A DNA stretch of 64,000 nt, taken from contig JAVJRN010000055.1 in assembly GCA_040218415.1 (NCBI GenBank), positions 62,001 through 126,000 on the forward strand. Reading direction: 5' to 3'. Positions 1 to 9,839 of this stretch are shown one piece after another. The stretch is from JAVJRN01 sp040218415 (GTDB lineage Bacteria > Bacteroidota > Bacteroidia > Cytophagales > Cyclobacteriaceae). Within the stretch, counting starts at the first letter, position 1; each line of letters opens with the position of its first letter. The notes beneath the pieces are model-generated. The model was not told the origin of the DNA and did no database searches. It worked only from the letters and a program-made list of their open reading frames with translations. The translations under genes and the position numbers were made by a program.

Positions 1-410
1 TTTTCTATGGAGTTGCCACGCACTCGCGAGATTTCTTCAGAGCCCACCTGGGCGATTGATCCTGTGAGTGCCTCTTTGGTGACATCAAAATAACCTTGAC
101 TAACTACGACTACCTCATCGAGTTCCTCTGCATTGTCTTCCAAGTCAACTTTGACAACAGCGGAGGTAACTTTAACTTCCTTAGTCTCAAAGCCAATAAA
201 AGAAATAATTAAAATATCTCCTTTGCTAGCCTCAATTGTAAACTTGCCATCTATGTCCGTGATGACTCCTTTGCTGGTTCCTTTTATCTGTATGGTCGCC
301 CCAGGTAGGGTTTCGTCTAAGCTACTAGAGCTCACTGTCCCAGTAACTTTCATGGTTTGCCCAAATAGAAGCAATGGGAAAAATGCGATTAATAATATTA
401 TGTACCTCAT
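1..410 (-). CDS. SusC/RagA-family TonB-dependent outer-membrane receptor, N-terminal part
   Basis: This is the first ~136 residues of a SusC-like receptor that continues past the left edge. It begins MRYIILLIAFFPLLLFGQ, a clear signal peptide. A carboxypeptidase-D-like (CarboxypepD_reg) domain follows, with the usual LPGATIQIKGTSKG and TDIDGKF motifs, then a DEVVVV stretch typical of the TonB-box region and the start of the plug. SusC proteins import oligosaccharides across the outer membrane with a SusD lipoprotein. No SusD is visible; it would lie to the left. It follows the glycosidase-like gene by 14 bases on the same strand, so it is probably the distal gene of the GH130-symporter-sulfatase-HTCS operon. 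The family call is firm; the substrate is unknown. Confidence 0.9.
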   Translation of the reverse strand, partial: MRYIILLIAFFPLLLFGQTMKVTGTVSSSSLDETLPGATIQIKGTSKGVITDIDGKFTIEASKGDILIISFIGFETKEVKVTSAVVKVDLEDNAEELDEVVVVSQGYFDVTKEALTGSIAQVGSEEISRVRGNSIE

Positions 411-424
411 GTTAGATGGATTGG

Positions 425-1747
425 TTAATGTGTGTTTGCTGTAACTAGACTTTCACTAGACTTTAAGGAATTGAATTGCAGGGCTTTCTTGTAGTATTCG
501 ACCTGACTCGGCATCTGGCTGTTTTTCTTATAGTAGTCTGTTAAGTACTGCTTGGAGTCTTCATAAAAATTGTAGTGGGTATGCCATATTTTTTGTTTTT
601 CGCCCTTGTCATCAATAAGCCAGTAGCCCACCTGCTCTTTGGTGTCAGCTTTGATTTCATTGTTATACATTTCCCAATATAAGATAAATGGAGTCCCCCA
701 CTCAAGGCCAGTTTTGATTACCCACTTGGAGCGATTGTCTTGATCTATCTGATTATAACTGATGGCTGGACTTCCGTACTCTCCTATCCATACACGCTTT
801 CCTTTCGGCAAATTTTCTTTTGGCGACAGTTTTGATTCTATGTAATTCAGTGACTCTTTAAGTGTTTTGTTCAAATCTGCTTCAGTCTTGTATGGGTTGG
901 TAGCATCGTAAGAAGAGTATGAAACAAAGTCAGGATTAACCTCCGAAATTATAGAATTAGTAACTGTCAATTTATCTGGGTTTTCAATACCCGCCCTTAC
1001 CAAATTCACTTCTATATAATTGTACACTTCCATGCCTTTTGGTGGAAAATCTCGCTTGGCATCATCTATTGCCTTTTGGCGAACTTTCTCCCATTTAATC
1101 ATTCCTTCAAGTGTTTCAATATCTACTTTTTTGGTACGATCGTAATGCCATCTCAGGTGCCAGTCTCCTTCCCAGTGACCTAAATAAAAGGCTTTGCCCG
1201 AACCCTGATAGGTCGTCAATAAATGTTTAGTGAAATCATAAAGCTCGGCGTAGAGTGCCTCTGCGTAATTATCCGAATAACCTCCGATGAACTTAATCTG
1301 TGTAGTGTCATTCTTTTCGCCCTCTGGCTCTGGAGAATATTGGCTGAAACCGTAAACCCAGATGTGATAGTACTTGAAATCCATATTCAGCACTTTTTGC
1401 ATGGATGGCTCCATGGATGCTAAATCCGTGAGACTTTTGATGTTCTTATTCTCGGGCAAGTCATAGTTCTCTGTACAATACCTCGGGTGCATGGAGAACT
1501 TTAAGAGATTGGATCCCATGTCTTGTATCTGCTGAGCAGTTTCTACCAGATCAGTCTCATTGGAGAATTTGTATTTCGCGCCGACGGTTTGCGTTCCGAT
1601 TACGTAGTTGTAGTTAGCTAAGGCTTCTTCTGTTAACTCTAGTGCCTTGGTTGCCTTGGTGTCAGCGCAACTTTGCAAGAGCCAAACCGAGAATAACGCA
1701 AAGACTCCAGCTAAAAGGTGCTTGATGAGATTTCTGAATTTTTCCAT
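425..1747 (-). CDS. Secreted lipoprotein, probable TIM-barrel glycoside hydrolase
   Basis: About 440 residues. I chose the start giving MEKFRNLIKHLL, because it precedes a hydrophobic segment ending in LLQSC, a lipoprotein signal; an ATG five codons upstream would add MIFDT. Downstream motifs suggest a clan-A (beta/alpha)8 glycosidase: GHWEGDW could carry the acid/base Glu, PDFVSYSSYD lies in the middle, and VWIGEYGSP could carry the nucleophile Glu near the C-terminus. These assignments are by pattern only; I cannot name a GH family. It lies 67 bases downstream of the HTCS gene and just before the SusC gene, consistent with a surface enzyme of the same locus. Confidence 0.6.
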   Translation of the reverse strand: MEKFRNLIKHLLAGVFALFSVWLLQSCADTKATKALELTEEALANYNYVIGTQTVGAKYKFSNETDLVETAQQIQDMGSNLLKFSMHPRYCTENYDLPENKNIKSLTDLASMEPSMQKVLNMDFKYYHIWVYGFSQYSPEPEGEKNDTTQIKFIGGYSDNYAEALYAELYDFTKHLLTTYQGSGKAFYLGHWEGDWHLRWHYDRTKKVDIETLEGMIKWEKVRQKAIDDAKRDFPPKGMEVYNYIEVNLVRAGIENPDKLTVTNSIISEVNPDFVSYSSYDATNPYKTEADLNKTLKESLNYIESKLSPKENLPKGKRVWIGEYGSPAISYNQIDQDNRSKWVIKTGLEWGTPFILYWEMYNNEIKADTKEQVGYWLIDDKGEKQKIWHTHYNFYEDSKQYLTDYYKKNSQMPSQVEYYKKALQFNSLKSSESLVTANTH

Positions 1748-1829
1748 AGTGTCAAAGATCAATGAAGAGCGGTATTCATTGGTTTGATTACTGATCGATT
1801 ACGTCTGAAATCAGGCCAATATCAATAAA

Positions 1830-4800
1830 CTAGCCCTTTTTGCTCAAATGGAAATCACTTGGCGTCATTTTAAAATGCTTCTTAAACAAGGTGCTGAAAT
1901 ACTTGGGATCGTTAAACCCAGACTTATAAGCGACATCCTCTATTCGAATATTTGCATTATCAATCATTAACTGCTTGGCTCTATTCAGTCTCATTTCCTG
2001 AATCAAGTCGGATGGTGAAAAACCTGTGATCGCTTTCATCTTACGAAAGAGATTTGATCTACTCAGACCCACCTCGTCGCAAAGTTGATCTATAGAAAAT
2101 TCGTGATTACTCAAATTCTTATTAATAATTTCTATCACATTCGACAGAAAACTTTCTTCGATACTTGAGCTTTTCTTTTTACTTTTCTCACTGATCTCTT
2201 TGTCCAGTTGGCTTCTTTTCAGCAAGTTTTTAACTGAGAGTTTTAATACATTGATATCGAAAGGCTTTTCGAGATAAAAATCAGCACCCACTTCCAAGCC
2301 TGCTAGCTTGTCATCAAGACCGCTCAGAGCAGTGAGCAAAATAACTGGTATACCACTAAGGTTCTGATCGTTCTTTATGATGTGACATATTTCCTTACCA
2401 TTCAGACTCGGGAGCATCACATCTGAGATAATCAAATCTGGCTTATTTTCGATGATTTTAAATAACCCTTCCTTACCGTCTGTAGCTGTGATCAACGAAT
2501 AGTCCCCAGTAAATGATCTTTTGATATAGGACAGGATATCTTCATTATCTTCAATCACCATGATTAGTTTCTTGCCTTGGATCTGAGCTTCCTTGAGAAG
2601 ATTTATAGCGGAGGCCTTATCCTTGATACGAAGGTCATTTGGATCATAATGGTCTGTGCCATGAAGCAATTTCACGGTAAAGGTGGAGCCAATATTCTCT
2701 TCTGATTCACATATAATATCTCCCTTATGTAGCTCGGCTATTCTCTTGGAGAGCATAAGACCGATACCTGTGCCTCTTACTTCATTGGATATAGCATTAT
2801 GCGCACGGTGAAATCGCATGAATATCTTGTCAATTTGATTTTTGGGTATTCCCAGACCTGAATCTCTAAAGGCTATTTGAATGCCCGCTTCATTGCTAGT
2901 AGCGGATATCCATATTTTACCATTTTCATGATTATATTTAATCGCATTGGACATGAGATTGGTAAAAATTCTGCCTAATTGTATTTTATCTGCCCAGACC
3001 TTCAATGACTCTGGAAAATCACTCATAATAGTGATATTCTTTTGATCGGCCATGGACTTAAAGTCCGTCACTATATGCCGGAGCAATTCCACTACATCGA
3101 GCTCAGAGGCAACAATCCTCAATTTCTTTCTTTCAGATTTCTGAAAATCTAGTAACTCGCTCACATACTCATTTAAGTTTCTCGTGTATCTGTTAATAAT
3201 CTGAACTGATTCTTCAATATTGTTATTTTGTAGAAGCTGATCAGACGCTAGGCGAATCAGTGAAACTGGAGTACGAATGTCATGAGCTACATCTATGAAA
3301 AATTTAATTTTCTCCTCGCTAAATTTCTTATTCTGCCGTGCTCGATTGACTACAATCACCAAGTAGGTAATCGCACTTACAAAAAGCACATAAAATATGA
3401 TCGCCCACCATTGAAACCAAAATGGCTTATCAATTTCAATACTGAGATTGATGCTATTGGAAGAGGCGTAACCATCAGCATTGATCGCTGAAACTTTCAA
3501 TTGGTATTGACCTGGTTTAAGATCACGGTAAGTTACTGAATGAGTATTACTCCCTCGTTTAACCTCCTCGTCGTGCCCTATTAGTTGCCACTCCAAATAA
3601 AATTCAGGTGAACCGTGGAGCTTGAGATAATCCACATCAAAAGTGAGCGTGTTATCTCGGTAAGGAAGTCTTATCTCCTTTTTTTGATTGACGTTTTGCA
3701 GTATGCCATTTTCTGGCTCGGCTCCATTGATCTCAAAATTGGCAATATAAATTTTAGGTGAGGCGTCATCCTCTAGCAGCTTATCCGGATCAAAGAGAAC
3801 AGCTCCTTTTGGGCCACCAAATGCCACACGACCATCCAGTAAAATGGTCTTTGCACCAACTCCATATTCATTAATTATCTGCCCATCTTCAAAGGCATAC
3901 TTTCTGTGTCTCTTTTCCTCAATCGAATATTTAAAAAGTCCTTTTTCCGCTGCAATCCATAGCTCTTTACTGGATAATTGTAGAATAGAGTAGATCGCTC
4001 CAGAAACCTCATTCAAGGATTCGACCGACTCAATAGTTTTATCTTGATAGTTATATTTAGTCAAGCCATTGTCATTAGCAATCCACAAGTCTTGATTAAA
4101 ATGATCGTAACGAAGGGAGTAGACGTTGATAATGGGTTTACCCCCAAATTGTAGCTTTGAAACATTCTTTGACTGGCTATTGATCTGATAAATACCCTCC
4201 ACAGTGCCCACAAGCATGGTAGCTTCGTCCTTTTTAGCGAATGCTTTTACCTGACCTGTAGAGTAGGTGCTAATCACGGAATCCTTGTACATGTGATAAA
4301 CCGGACCATCTAAGCCACCCACCCAAAGCGTAGAATTATCAACCAAAGTGGTGAAAACTCTTTTGAGTTTTACCTTATCGCCATAGGGTTTTACTTCTCC
4401 TGTCTCCTTAGAAAAGGCTAAAAGTCCCTGACCATAAGTTCCCAATACCAAGCTTTTATTGTAATATGCAATACTTAGAACTGGTGCTGCCAATTCTTCA
4501 CGAAACTTACCATATTCAGACCATTGTCCGTTTAAATCTCTTCTAGTAAGCCCTCCTTCTGTGCCTATCCATAGCTCACCCTGACCATCCTGATAGATTG
4601 ACCTAATGATGTCATTGTTGATAGTATTATCACTGAAACTTTTATGGGAAATATTTTCAAAGTGATTGTCTTGCCGATAAATTAGATTAAGGCCAATCTC
4701 TCCCACACCTAACCATATCGCCCGATTATCTACATATATAGAATTAATGCTGTTTTGTGAAAGGGAATTTGGATCATCTGGATCATATGATATGCGATTG

Positions 4801-5618
4801 ATAGGTTTGCCAAAAGCATCTAAAATAAACAAACCATACCCGTCTACAGCCACCAAAGTGGTTCCGTCTTGACTCAAGGCAATACCTCTTGCGGATAGCT
4901 GTTTTTGATGCAAAAACTCAATTGATTGAGTTTCGCCTTGATAGTATTTGAATACTCCATCATTCTCAGTACCAATCCAAAAAGCTTTGTTTACATCGAT
5001 CTGAAAATCTAAGATATCCTTATCCTTGAGTATTGATTCTTGTAAGAGAAATTCGCCTGTGGCACTTTGGTAAAACTTATGCAGTCCTTTGGAACTGGAC
5101 ATGAAGATGGCTTCATCAAGCCTTTCAATTCTTCGAATGTAGAGAAGTTCCGTAAACTGCTTTTCGCCGATTTTACCGTCTTTTATTTGGTAAGTAAAAA
5201 AACCATCTGTAGTTCCTATGACAATCTGATCAGTATCTAAAAAGGAAATCGATGTGAATATCTCCTCTGGTTTCTCAAAAAGCATCTCCCACTCGTCATC
5301 CGAGAAGTCATATCTGAAAAGCGAACCTCCTTGCAGCAAGGCGAAAAACCCAACAGAGGAACTACATAGCTTCAATACGCTCGGATCAAGTGAGGATTGA
5401 CTGGCATTGAGCTTATATTTTTTGAATGAAGAGCCCGAATATCTGGTGATTCCATTAGCGGTAGCAAGCCACATATAGCCAAGTGAATCTTGATGCATAT
5501 CGTGGATTCTACCGTTCGATAGACCATCGGAAACTGATATTTTCTTAATCCTAAAATCGGTTTGCCCATATACTGCAAACAGAATAACCACGAACACGAA
5601 CGTAAGCAGACCTCTCAT
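1830..5618 (-). CDS. Hybrid two-component system regulator (HTCS)
   Basis: A 1262-residue one-protein sensor-regulator. It has a signal peptide (MRGLLTFVFVVILFAVYGQ), then a long periplasmic sensor of regulator-propeller repeats (GLSNGRIHDMHQDSLGYMWL, ELWIGTEGGL, ELWIAAEKGL), a Y_Y_Y domain, and a membrane segment near residues 740-760. The kinase has its phospho-accepting His near 779 in VAHDIRTP; the ATPase has NLMSNAIKYN, DSGLGIP and GTGIGLMLSKR. A receiver domain with the phospho-Asp near 1066 (ISDVMLP) and a C-terminal AraC helix-turn-helix (GLSRSNLFRK, SGFNDPKYFSTLFKK) complete it. HTCS proteins sense an oligosaccharide in the periplasm and switch on their own locus; here that is probably the GH130/sulfatase/SusC operon in which it lies. 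Confidence 0.95.
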   Translation of the reverse strand: MRGLLTFVFVVILFAVYGQTDFRIKKISVSDGLSNGRIHDMHQDSLGYMWLATANGITRYSGSSFKKYKLNASQSSLDPSVLKLCSSSVGFFALLQGGSLFRYDFSDDEWEMLFEKPEEIFTSISFLDTDQIVIGTTDGFFTYQIKDGKIGEKQFTELLYIRRIERLDEAIFMSSSKGLHKFYQSATGEFLLQESILKDKDILDFQIDVNKAFWIGTENDGVFKYYQGETQSIEFLHQKQLSARGIALSQDGTTLVAVDGYGLFILDAFGKPINRISYDPDDPNSLSQNSINSIYVDNRAIWLGVGEIGLNLIYRQDNHFENISHKSFSDNTINNDIIRSIYQDGQGELWIGTEGGLTRRDLNGQWSEYGKFREELAAPVLSIAYYNKSLVLGTYGQGLLAFSKETGEVKPYGDKVKLKRVFTTLVDNSTLWVGGLDGPVYHMYKDSVISTYSTGQVKAFAKKDEATMLVGTVEGIYQINSQSKNVSKLQFGGKPIINVYSLRYDHFNQDLWIANDNGLTKYNYQDKTIESVESLNEVSGAIYSILQLSSKELWIAAEKGLFKYSIEEKRHRKYAFEDGQIINEYGVGAKTILLDGRVAFGGPKGAVLFDPDKLLEDDASPKIYIANFEINGAEPENGILQNVNQKKEIRLPYRDNTLTFDVDYLKLHGSPEFYLEWQLIGHDEEVKRGSNTHSVTYRDLKPGQYQLKVSAINADGYASSNSINLSIEIDKPFWFQWWAIIFYVLFVSAITYLVIVVNRARQNKKFSEEKIKFFIDVAHDIRTPVSLIRLASDQLLQNNNIEESVQIINRYTRNLNEYVSELLDFQKSERKKLRIVASELDVVELLRHIVTDFKSMADQKNITIMSDFPESLKVWADKIQLGRIFTNLMSNAIKYNHENGKIWISATSNEAGIQIAFRDSGLGIPKNQIDKIFMRFHRAHNAISNEVRGTGIGLMLSKRIAELHKGDIICESEENIGSTFTVKLLHGTDHYDPNDLRIKDKASAINLLKEAQIQGKKLIMVIEDNEDILSYIKRSFTGDYSLITATDGKEGLFKIIENKPDLIISDVMLPSLNGKEICHIIKNDQNLSGIPVILLTALSGLDDKLAGLEVGADFYLEKPFDINVLKLSVKNLLKRSQLDKEISEKSKKKSSSIEESFLSNVIEIINKNLSNHEFSIDQLCDEVGLSRSNLFRKMKAITGFSPSDLIQEMRLNRAKQLMIDNANIRIEDVAYKSGFNDPKYFSTLFKKHFKMTPSDFHLSKKG

Positions 5619-5644
5619 GGCTTGAATTTACAATTTGTCTCCTA

Positions 5645-7114
5645 TTATTTCTTCTTTTTATTAGCAACAACCTTTTTAAGCCACCAATCACGCTCCGGAT
5701 TGTAGTCATATTTTACTTTCAAGTCTTCGATTTTAGCTCTCAGAACCATTTCTAAAGAATCATAAGCGCTATCCTCTATCAGATTGTTCATTTCTCCTGG
5801 ATCTACTTCTAGGTCATAAAGTTCGTCAATGTCATTTTCTAGGTCGTTATCCACCAGCTTGTATCGGTCGGTTCTCACGGCCAGCATGTCTGGACCGGCA
5901 TACGGGTAGGCATCATCTACGTAATACTCAAACAAAAATTCCTCCCGCCAATCTGCTGTCTCCTTGGCAAACAAAGGCGTCATCGACTCACCTTGCATAT
6001 AACTTGGGATTTCAATCCCAGCAATATCAAGAATGGTAGGCGCCATATCAATATTCAGGCTAATTCTATCTATATCAGTACCGGCCTCAATCAACTTAGG
6101 ATAGCTTATGATCATAGGAATCCGCATGGAGTTTTCGTAAGCTATGCGCTTGTCCCAGTAAGTGTGTTCACCCATGAAGTATCCATTATCACTGCTGAAG
6201 ATGATTACTGTATTATCGAGTTCGCCCATCGCTTCTAGTTTCGCCATTACGGTACCTAAAGACTCATCTACCGCTTTGAGACATCTCAGTAGCTTCATAA
6301 ATTTATCTCCTTTGATCGGCCATTCCTTTTGTGAAAGCTCGGGTACCGGCTTGTAGGATTTCCACTCGCTATCGTAGGCCTTGATTCTCTGCCATTCGGG
6401 CTTATCTTTAAAAGTCTCCAAATGCGTATCGTAAGGTGGCGTTGGTAGATCGTGCTCAGAATAAAGGTTTTCATGTCTTGGCGCTGGTGAGTGGTCTTCG
6501 TGCACTCCTTTGTGCCACAGATTCAAATAGAAAGGTTTGGAAGGATCTCTCTCATTATCAAGCCATTCGAGTGCTTTATTGGTAAGAATATCTGTCATGT
6601 AACCCGTTTCTTGATATTCCTTACCATTATCATTGACCATGGGATTAAAATAGACACCCTGCCCGATGAAGCTATACCAATAATCAAAGCCCGGTCTTAT
6701 ATGGTCTTTTCCTTCTAGATGAGCCATGTGAATTTTACCAATGTGAGCTGTTTGATAGCCAGCAGACTGCAAATGTTGATTGACAGGTGGAAGGTCTTCC
6801 CAACGCGGATCTACGTGCCTATTGTTTTGGTTTACTCCATGGATGTGCGGATAAGTACCCGTCATAAATGACGCCCGTGATGGAGAGCAAATAGATTGTG
6901 TGCAATAAAAATTACTAAAGTTCACACCTCTCTTAGCCAGTTTATCCATGTTTGGAGTTTCCAAAAAAGGATAACGACCATGGGCTCCCAGCGCGTCGAA
7001 GGGTTGATCGTCAACTAAGACAAACAGGAAGTTGGGGCGCTTTTCAGTTTCTACCTTTTGTGTACAACTAAAAAAACAACTTAGCGCAAAAAATATGATG
7101 ACAAGATTTTTCAT
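5645..7114 (-). CDS. S1-family sulfatase, lipoprotein-type
   Basis: A 489-residue sulfatase of the alkaline-phosphatase superfamily. I start at MKNLVIIFFALSCFFSC, two bases after the symporter stop; the longer frame would overlap that gene. Metal-binding VDD (near residue 35), the formylglycine motif C-S-P-S-R with Cys near 76, GKIHMAH and SSDNGYFMGEH are all present, so it should be active once its Cys is matured. It hydrolyses a sulfate ester on a sugar; the subfamily cannot be fixed by eye. Its signal peptide places it in the periplasm or at the membrane. It is co-transcribed with the symporter upstream and the HTCS 26 bases downstream. Confidence 0.93.
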   Translation of the reverse strand: MKNLVIIFFALSCFFSCTQKVETEKRPNFLFVLVDDQPFDALGAHGRYPFLETPNMDKLAKRGVNFSNFYCTQSICSPSRASFMTGTYPHIHGVNQNNRHVDPRWEDLPPVNQHLQSAGYQTAHIGKIHMAHLEGKDHIRPGFDYWYSFIGQGVYFNPMVNDNGKEYQETGYMTDILTNKALEWLDNERDPSKPFYLNLWHKGVHEDHSPAPRHENLYSEHDLPTPPYDTHLETFKDKPEWQRIKAYDSEWKSYKPVPELSQKEWPIKGDKFMKLLRCLKAVDESLGTVMAKLEAMGELDNTVIIFSSDNGYFMGEHTYWDKRIAYENSMRIPMIISYPKLIEAGTDIDRISLNIDMAPTILDIAGIEIPSYMQGESMTPLFAKETADWREEFLFEYYVDDAYPYAGPDMLAVRTDRYKLVDNDLENDIDELYDLEVDPGEMNNLIEDSAYDSLEMVLRAKIEDLKVKYDYNPERDWWLKKVVANKKKK

Positions 7115-7116
7115 TT

Positions 7117-8739
7117 TTACCAAAATACGAATAATACAATAGCACAAAATAGTAGAAGCAAATAGGACCAAACCCGATAATCATCATACCAAGCTATACC
7201 TTTCTGATGGGCAGTTTCCTTTCTAAAATTCTCCATTGTGAAAGTCAAACCATCCGTTTTCTCCTTTGGAGGCGGAGTGGTCATTAAACTTATAACGGTC
7301 ATCACTAGCAAACTCCAGACGAAGTAGATTGGTACCGTAAGTAAGAAATGGATGTCTCCGAAAATGGATTCCCCTGTGCCAATTTTTACAAATAAATTGA
7401 GCAAACCAAGGGCAATGCCACCAAGCAATCCGTAAAATGCACCTTTCCAATTGGTTCGCTTCCAAAAAATTCCTAGTAGGAATGCAGCTACTATAGGAGG
7501 AGCCATAATAGAAAGCATTTCTTGATAATACTTTAGTAAATTCCCAAAGCGTTCGCCAATCTGTGGTGCCCAAAGCACAGCTATTACCAAAACAACCAAA
7601 GACACAATTCTACCGATCTGGACCTGATTCTTTCCAGAGGTCTCTGGTCTGAACTTGAGATAGAAGTCCATAGTGAATAGTGTTGCTACCGAATTGAGTA
7701 AGCCACTCAGTGAAGAAGTCAATGCTGCAACCATAGCCGCCATCATAAAACCAACCATCGCGCTCGGTAGCAGATTCAAAATCATATTTGGGTACACCAT
7801 GTCTGGCTTTGGTAAGCCAGGGAACATTTTAATAGACATGATACCAGGAATGATAATCACAAAAACAGTGAGTACGGTTAAAAAACCTACAAGCAATACC
7901 CCTTTCCTCCCTTCATCTAAAGATTTGGCCGTAAGCACTCGTTGTACCAGCTGCTGGTTATTGCCCCAGAAAAAGAGTCCAAGGATGGGAATCCCCAAGA
8001 TCATACCCAGCCACGGTACGGAGGAATCGTCTATTGGCCTGATGAGATCCATTAGGTAATCTCCATTATTTATCAGACCGATAATGTAATCTGCACCACC
8101 ATTCATAGTGGCGTAATAAGTAAGAACAATCGCTCCTACCAACAAGAAGATTCCTTGGAAAAGGTCAACTCGGATTGCAGCAGAAAGTCCACCAGGAATG
8201 GTATAAGCAGCAACTATCACTGCGAAGATCATCGCCAACACAGAAAGTGAAACTTCAGGAAATACGAGTTTCATTACAATAGCAGCAGCGTATAAAGAGC
8301 CTGCGGCATCCAAAAATATATTAACAACGATGGTGATTGCAGAGAAATAATAGCGTGAGTGCACGCTAAAACGCCGCTCCAAAAACTCAGGAATGGTAAA
8401 AATCTTGGCGTTTATGTAGAAAGGCAATATGAACCACGCAAAAAATATCATGACCACTACTGATACTAGATTGTAGTTGAATACTGCGATCCCAGTACTA
8501 TATGCATCACCCGCTTGCCCAATAAGCGTCGAGCTGGAGATACTGGCTGCAAACAAGGAAAATCCGATTACTCCCCATGACATGCCTCGACCCGCTAGGA
8601 AATAGCTGCTAGTATCGTCACCCTTGCCACTGTATTTGATACCGAGATAAACGATGAAGATGAAGTAGGCGAAAATAATGACTACATCTATCCATGAAAT
8701 CCCTGTTGCCCATTCGGGTCCTGCATTGAAAAAATCCAT
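7117..8739 (-). CDS. Sodium/solute symporter (SSS family)
   Basis: A 540-residue inner-membrane transporter with about 13-14 hydrophobic segments. Family landmarks include the N-terminal DVVIIFAYFIFIVYLGIKY, SSYFLAGRGMSWG, FSLFAASISSSTLIGQ and GGLSAAIRVDLFQG. SSS proteins bring sugars or related organic acids into the cell with sodium. Here it probably takes up the mono- or disaccharide released by the neighbouring glycosidases and sulfatase. It lies 18 bases after the GH130 gene and two bases before the sulfatase, so the three are tightly coupled. The substrate cannot be read from the sequence. Confidence 0.93.
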   Translation of the reverse strand: MDFFNAGPEWATGISWIDVVIIFAYFIFIVYLGIKYSGKGDDTSSYFLAGRGMSWGVIGFSLFAASISSSTLIGQAGDAYSTGIAVFNYNLVSVVVMIFFAWFILPFYINAKIFTIPEFLERRFSVHSRYYFSAITIVVNIFLDAAGSLYAAAIVMKLVFPEVSLSVLAMIFAVIVAAYTIPGGLSAAIRVDLFQGIFLLVGAIVLTYYATMNGGADYIIGLINNGDYLMDLIRPIDDSSVPWLGMILGIPILGLFFWGNNQQLVQRVLTAKSLDEGRKGVLLVGFLTVLTVFVIIIPGIMSIKMFPGLPKPDMVYPNMILNLLPSAMVGFMMAAMVAALTSSLSGLLNSVATLFTMDFYLKFRPETSGKNQVQIGRIVSLVVLVIAVLWAPQIGERFGNLLKYYQEMLSIMAPPIVAAFLLGIFWKRTNWKGAFYGLLGGIALGLLNLFVKIGTGESIFGDIHFLLTVPIYFVWSLLVMTVISLMTTPPPKEKTDGLTFTMENFRKETAHQKGIAWYDDYRVWSYLLLLFCAIVLFVFW

Positions 8740-8757
8740 ATTGCTAAATATTTAGGT

Positions 8758-9783
8758 TCAGTCTATTGGTTGTGCAAGGGTGAAGTCAACGAGTTCATTG
8801 ACATCACAAGTAGCCAGACCGATGTATTTGTCTGCCCCACCATAGTAAACATACAAGGTGCCGTCCTTGATTACATTCCCAGTAGGGAAAACACAGCCTT
8901 TGTAGTAACCTTCTATTTCATAGTCAAACTCTGGCTCCATGATCCAGTCTTTGGTCTTACCAATGATTTTAGTTGGGTCTTCCAAATCGAGCATCAGAGC
9001 ACCGACACGATAGTAACCAGTGCCTCCAGTCTCTACTCCATGATAAAGCACCAGCCATCCTTTATCTGTTCTCAATGGAGGTGTACTACCACCTACCTTT
9101 TCTTCCCAGCTGTTGGGTATTCCTTTGAGCAATAAAGTACTAGGCTCATCCCATACCAACATATCTGCACTAGAACGAATCCAAATAGCTGGATATTTAT
9201 GACCTCCCCAAGCTTCACCAATCCACTCTTTGGGCCTATGCAGCATCACAAACTTTCCGTTTACCTTTTCTGGAAAAAGAATAACGTCCCTGTCATCCAG
9301 ATTAGAATCTGTGATACGACCTAGTTTTGTCCAATCCCTAAAATCTTTAGTGATAGCCAATGCTGAGTTGGCCATATTATTTTGAATGAATTTTGGTGCG
9401 TGAGGACCGTAGTTCCTAGTCAGCACCTCATCGTGCCGAAACTTCCAGTATTGTCCTGGAGGAAATGGACGAAAAGCGTAGGTTACATAGTAATAGTCAT
9501 CAAATTTGACGATTCGTGCATCTTCGACACAGCCCATATCTGGCCCCTGCTCACTTGGCCCGAGTACGGGTTCGTTACTTTCTCTTTTGAAATTCACGCC
9601 ATCCTCACTAGTCGCTAGTCCGAATCTGATCACATGACCTTCATCGTTTCCAGCAGCTCTATAGAGCATATAAAAAATATCATTATCCAAAAATACGCCC
9701 GGGTTACAGACAACCAATTCTTCCCAGTGATTGGCTTCATTCGGTTTTAATATTGGGTTTGCCGCGTGCTTTGTTAGTTTCAT
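8758..9783 (-). CDS. GH130-family glycosidase or phosphorylase
   Basis: A 341-residue protein with the five-bladed propeller motifs of GH130: NPGVFLDNDIFYMLYRAAG, the catalytic-region VEDARIV, DDRDVILFPEK, GGSTPPLRTDKGWLVLYHG, and FPTGNVIKDGTLYVYYGGAD. Known GH130 enzymes cleave or phosphorolyse beta-linked mannosides; the substrate here is unproven. There is no signal peptide when it starts at MKLTKHAANPILKP, so it should be cytoplasmic and act on imported sugar. A longer frame would add 17 residues, but its ATG lies inside a -7 promoter box, so the shorter start is preferred. It is the first gene of the operon. Confidence 0.92.
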   Translation of the reverse strand: MKLTKHAANPILKPNEANHWEELVVCNPGVFLDNDIFYMLYRAAGNDEGHVIRFGLATSEDGVNFKRESNEPVLGPSEQGPDMGCVEDARIVKFDDYYYVTYAFRPFPPGQYWKFRHDEVLTRNYGPHAPKFIQNNMANSALAITKDFRDWTKLGRITDSNLDDRDVILFPEKVNGKFVMLHRPKEWIGEAWGGHKYPAIWIRSSADMLVWDEPSTLLLKGIPNSWEEKVGGSTPPLRTDKGWLVLYHGVETGGTGYYRVGALMLDLEDPTKIIGKTKDWIMEPEFDYEIEGYYKGCVFPTGNVIKDGTLYVYYGGADKYIGLATCDVNELVDFTLAQPID

Positions 9784-9831
9784 TTCTTTTTTGTCAGATG
9801 TGTTGATGTGAAAGATTGGTTTAGCAAAATC

Positions 9832-9839
9832 CAAAGCTA
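9832..9839 (-). promoter_or_regulatory. Bacteroidota-type -7 box upstream of the GH130 operon
   Basis: The minus strand reads TAGCTTTG, a perfect match to the TAnnTTTG -7 element of Bacteroidota housekeeping promoters. It would start transcription near position 9825, about 40 bases before the chosen GH130 ATG. I see no convincing -33 TTG at the usual spacing and no TGTAACA operator here, so this operon is probably not in the same regulon as the right-hand locus. Confidence 0.5.
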
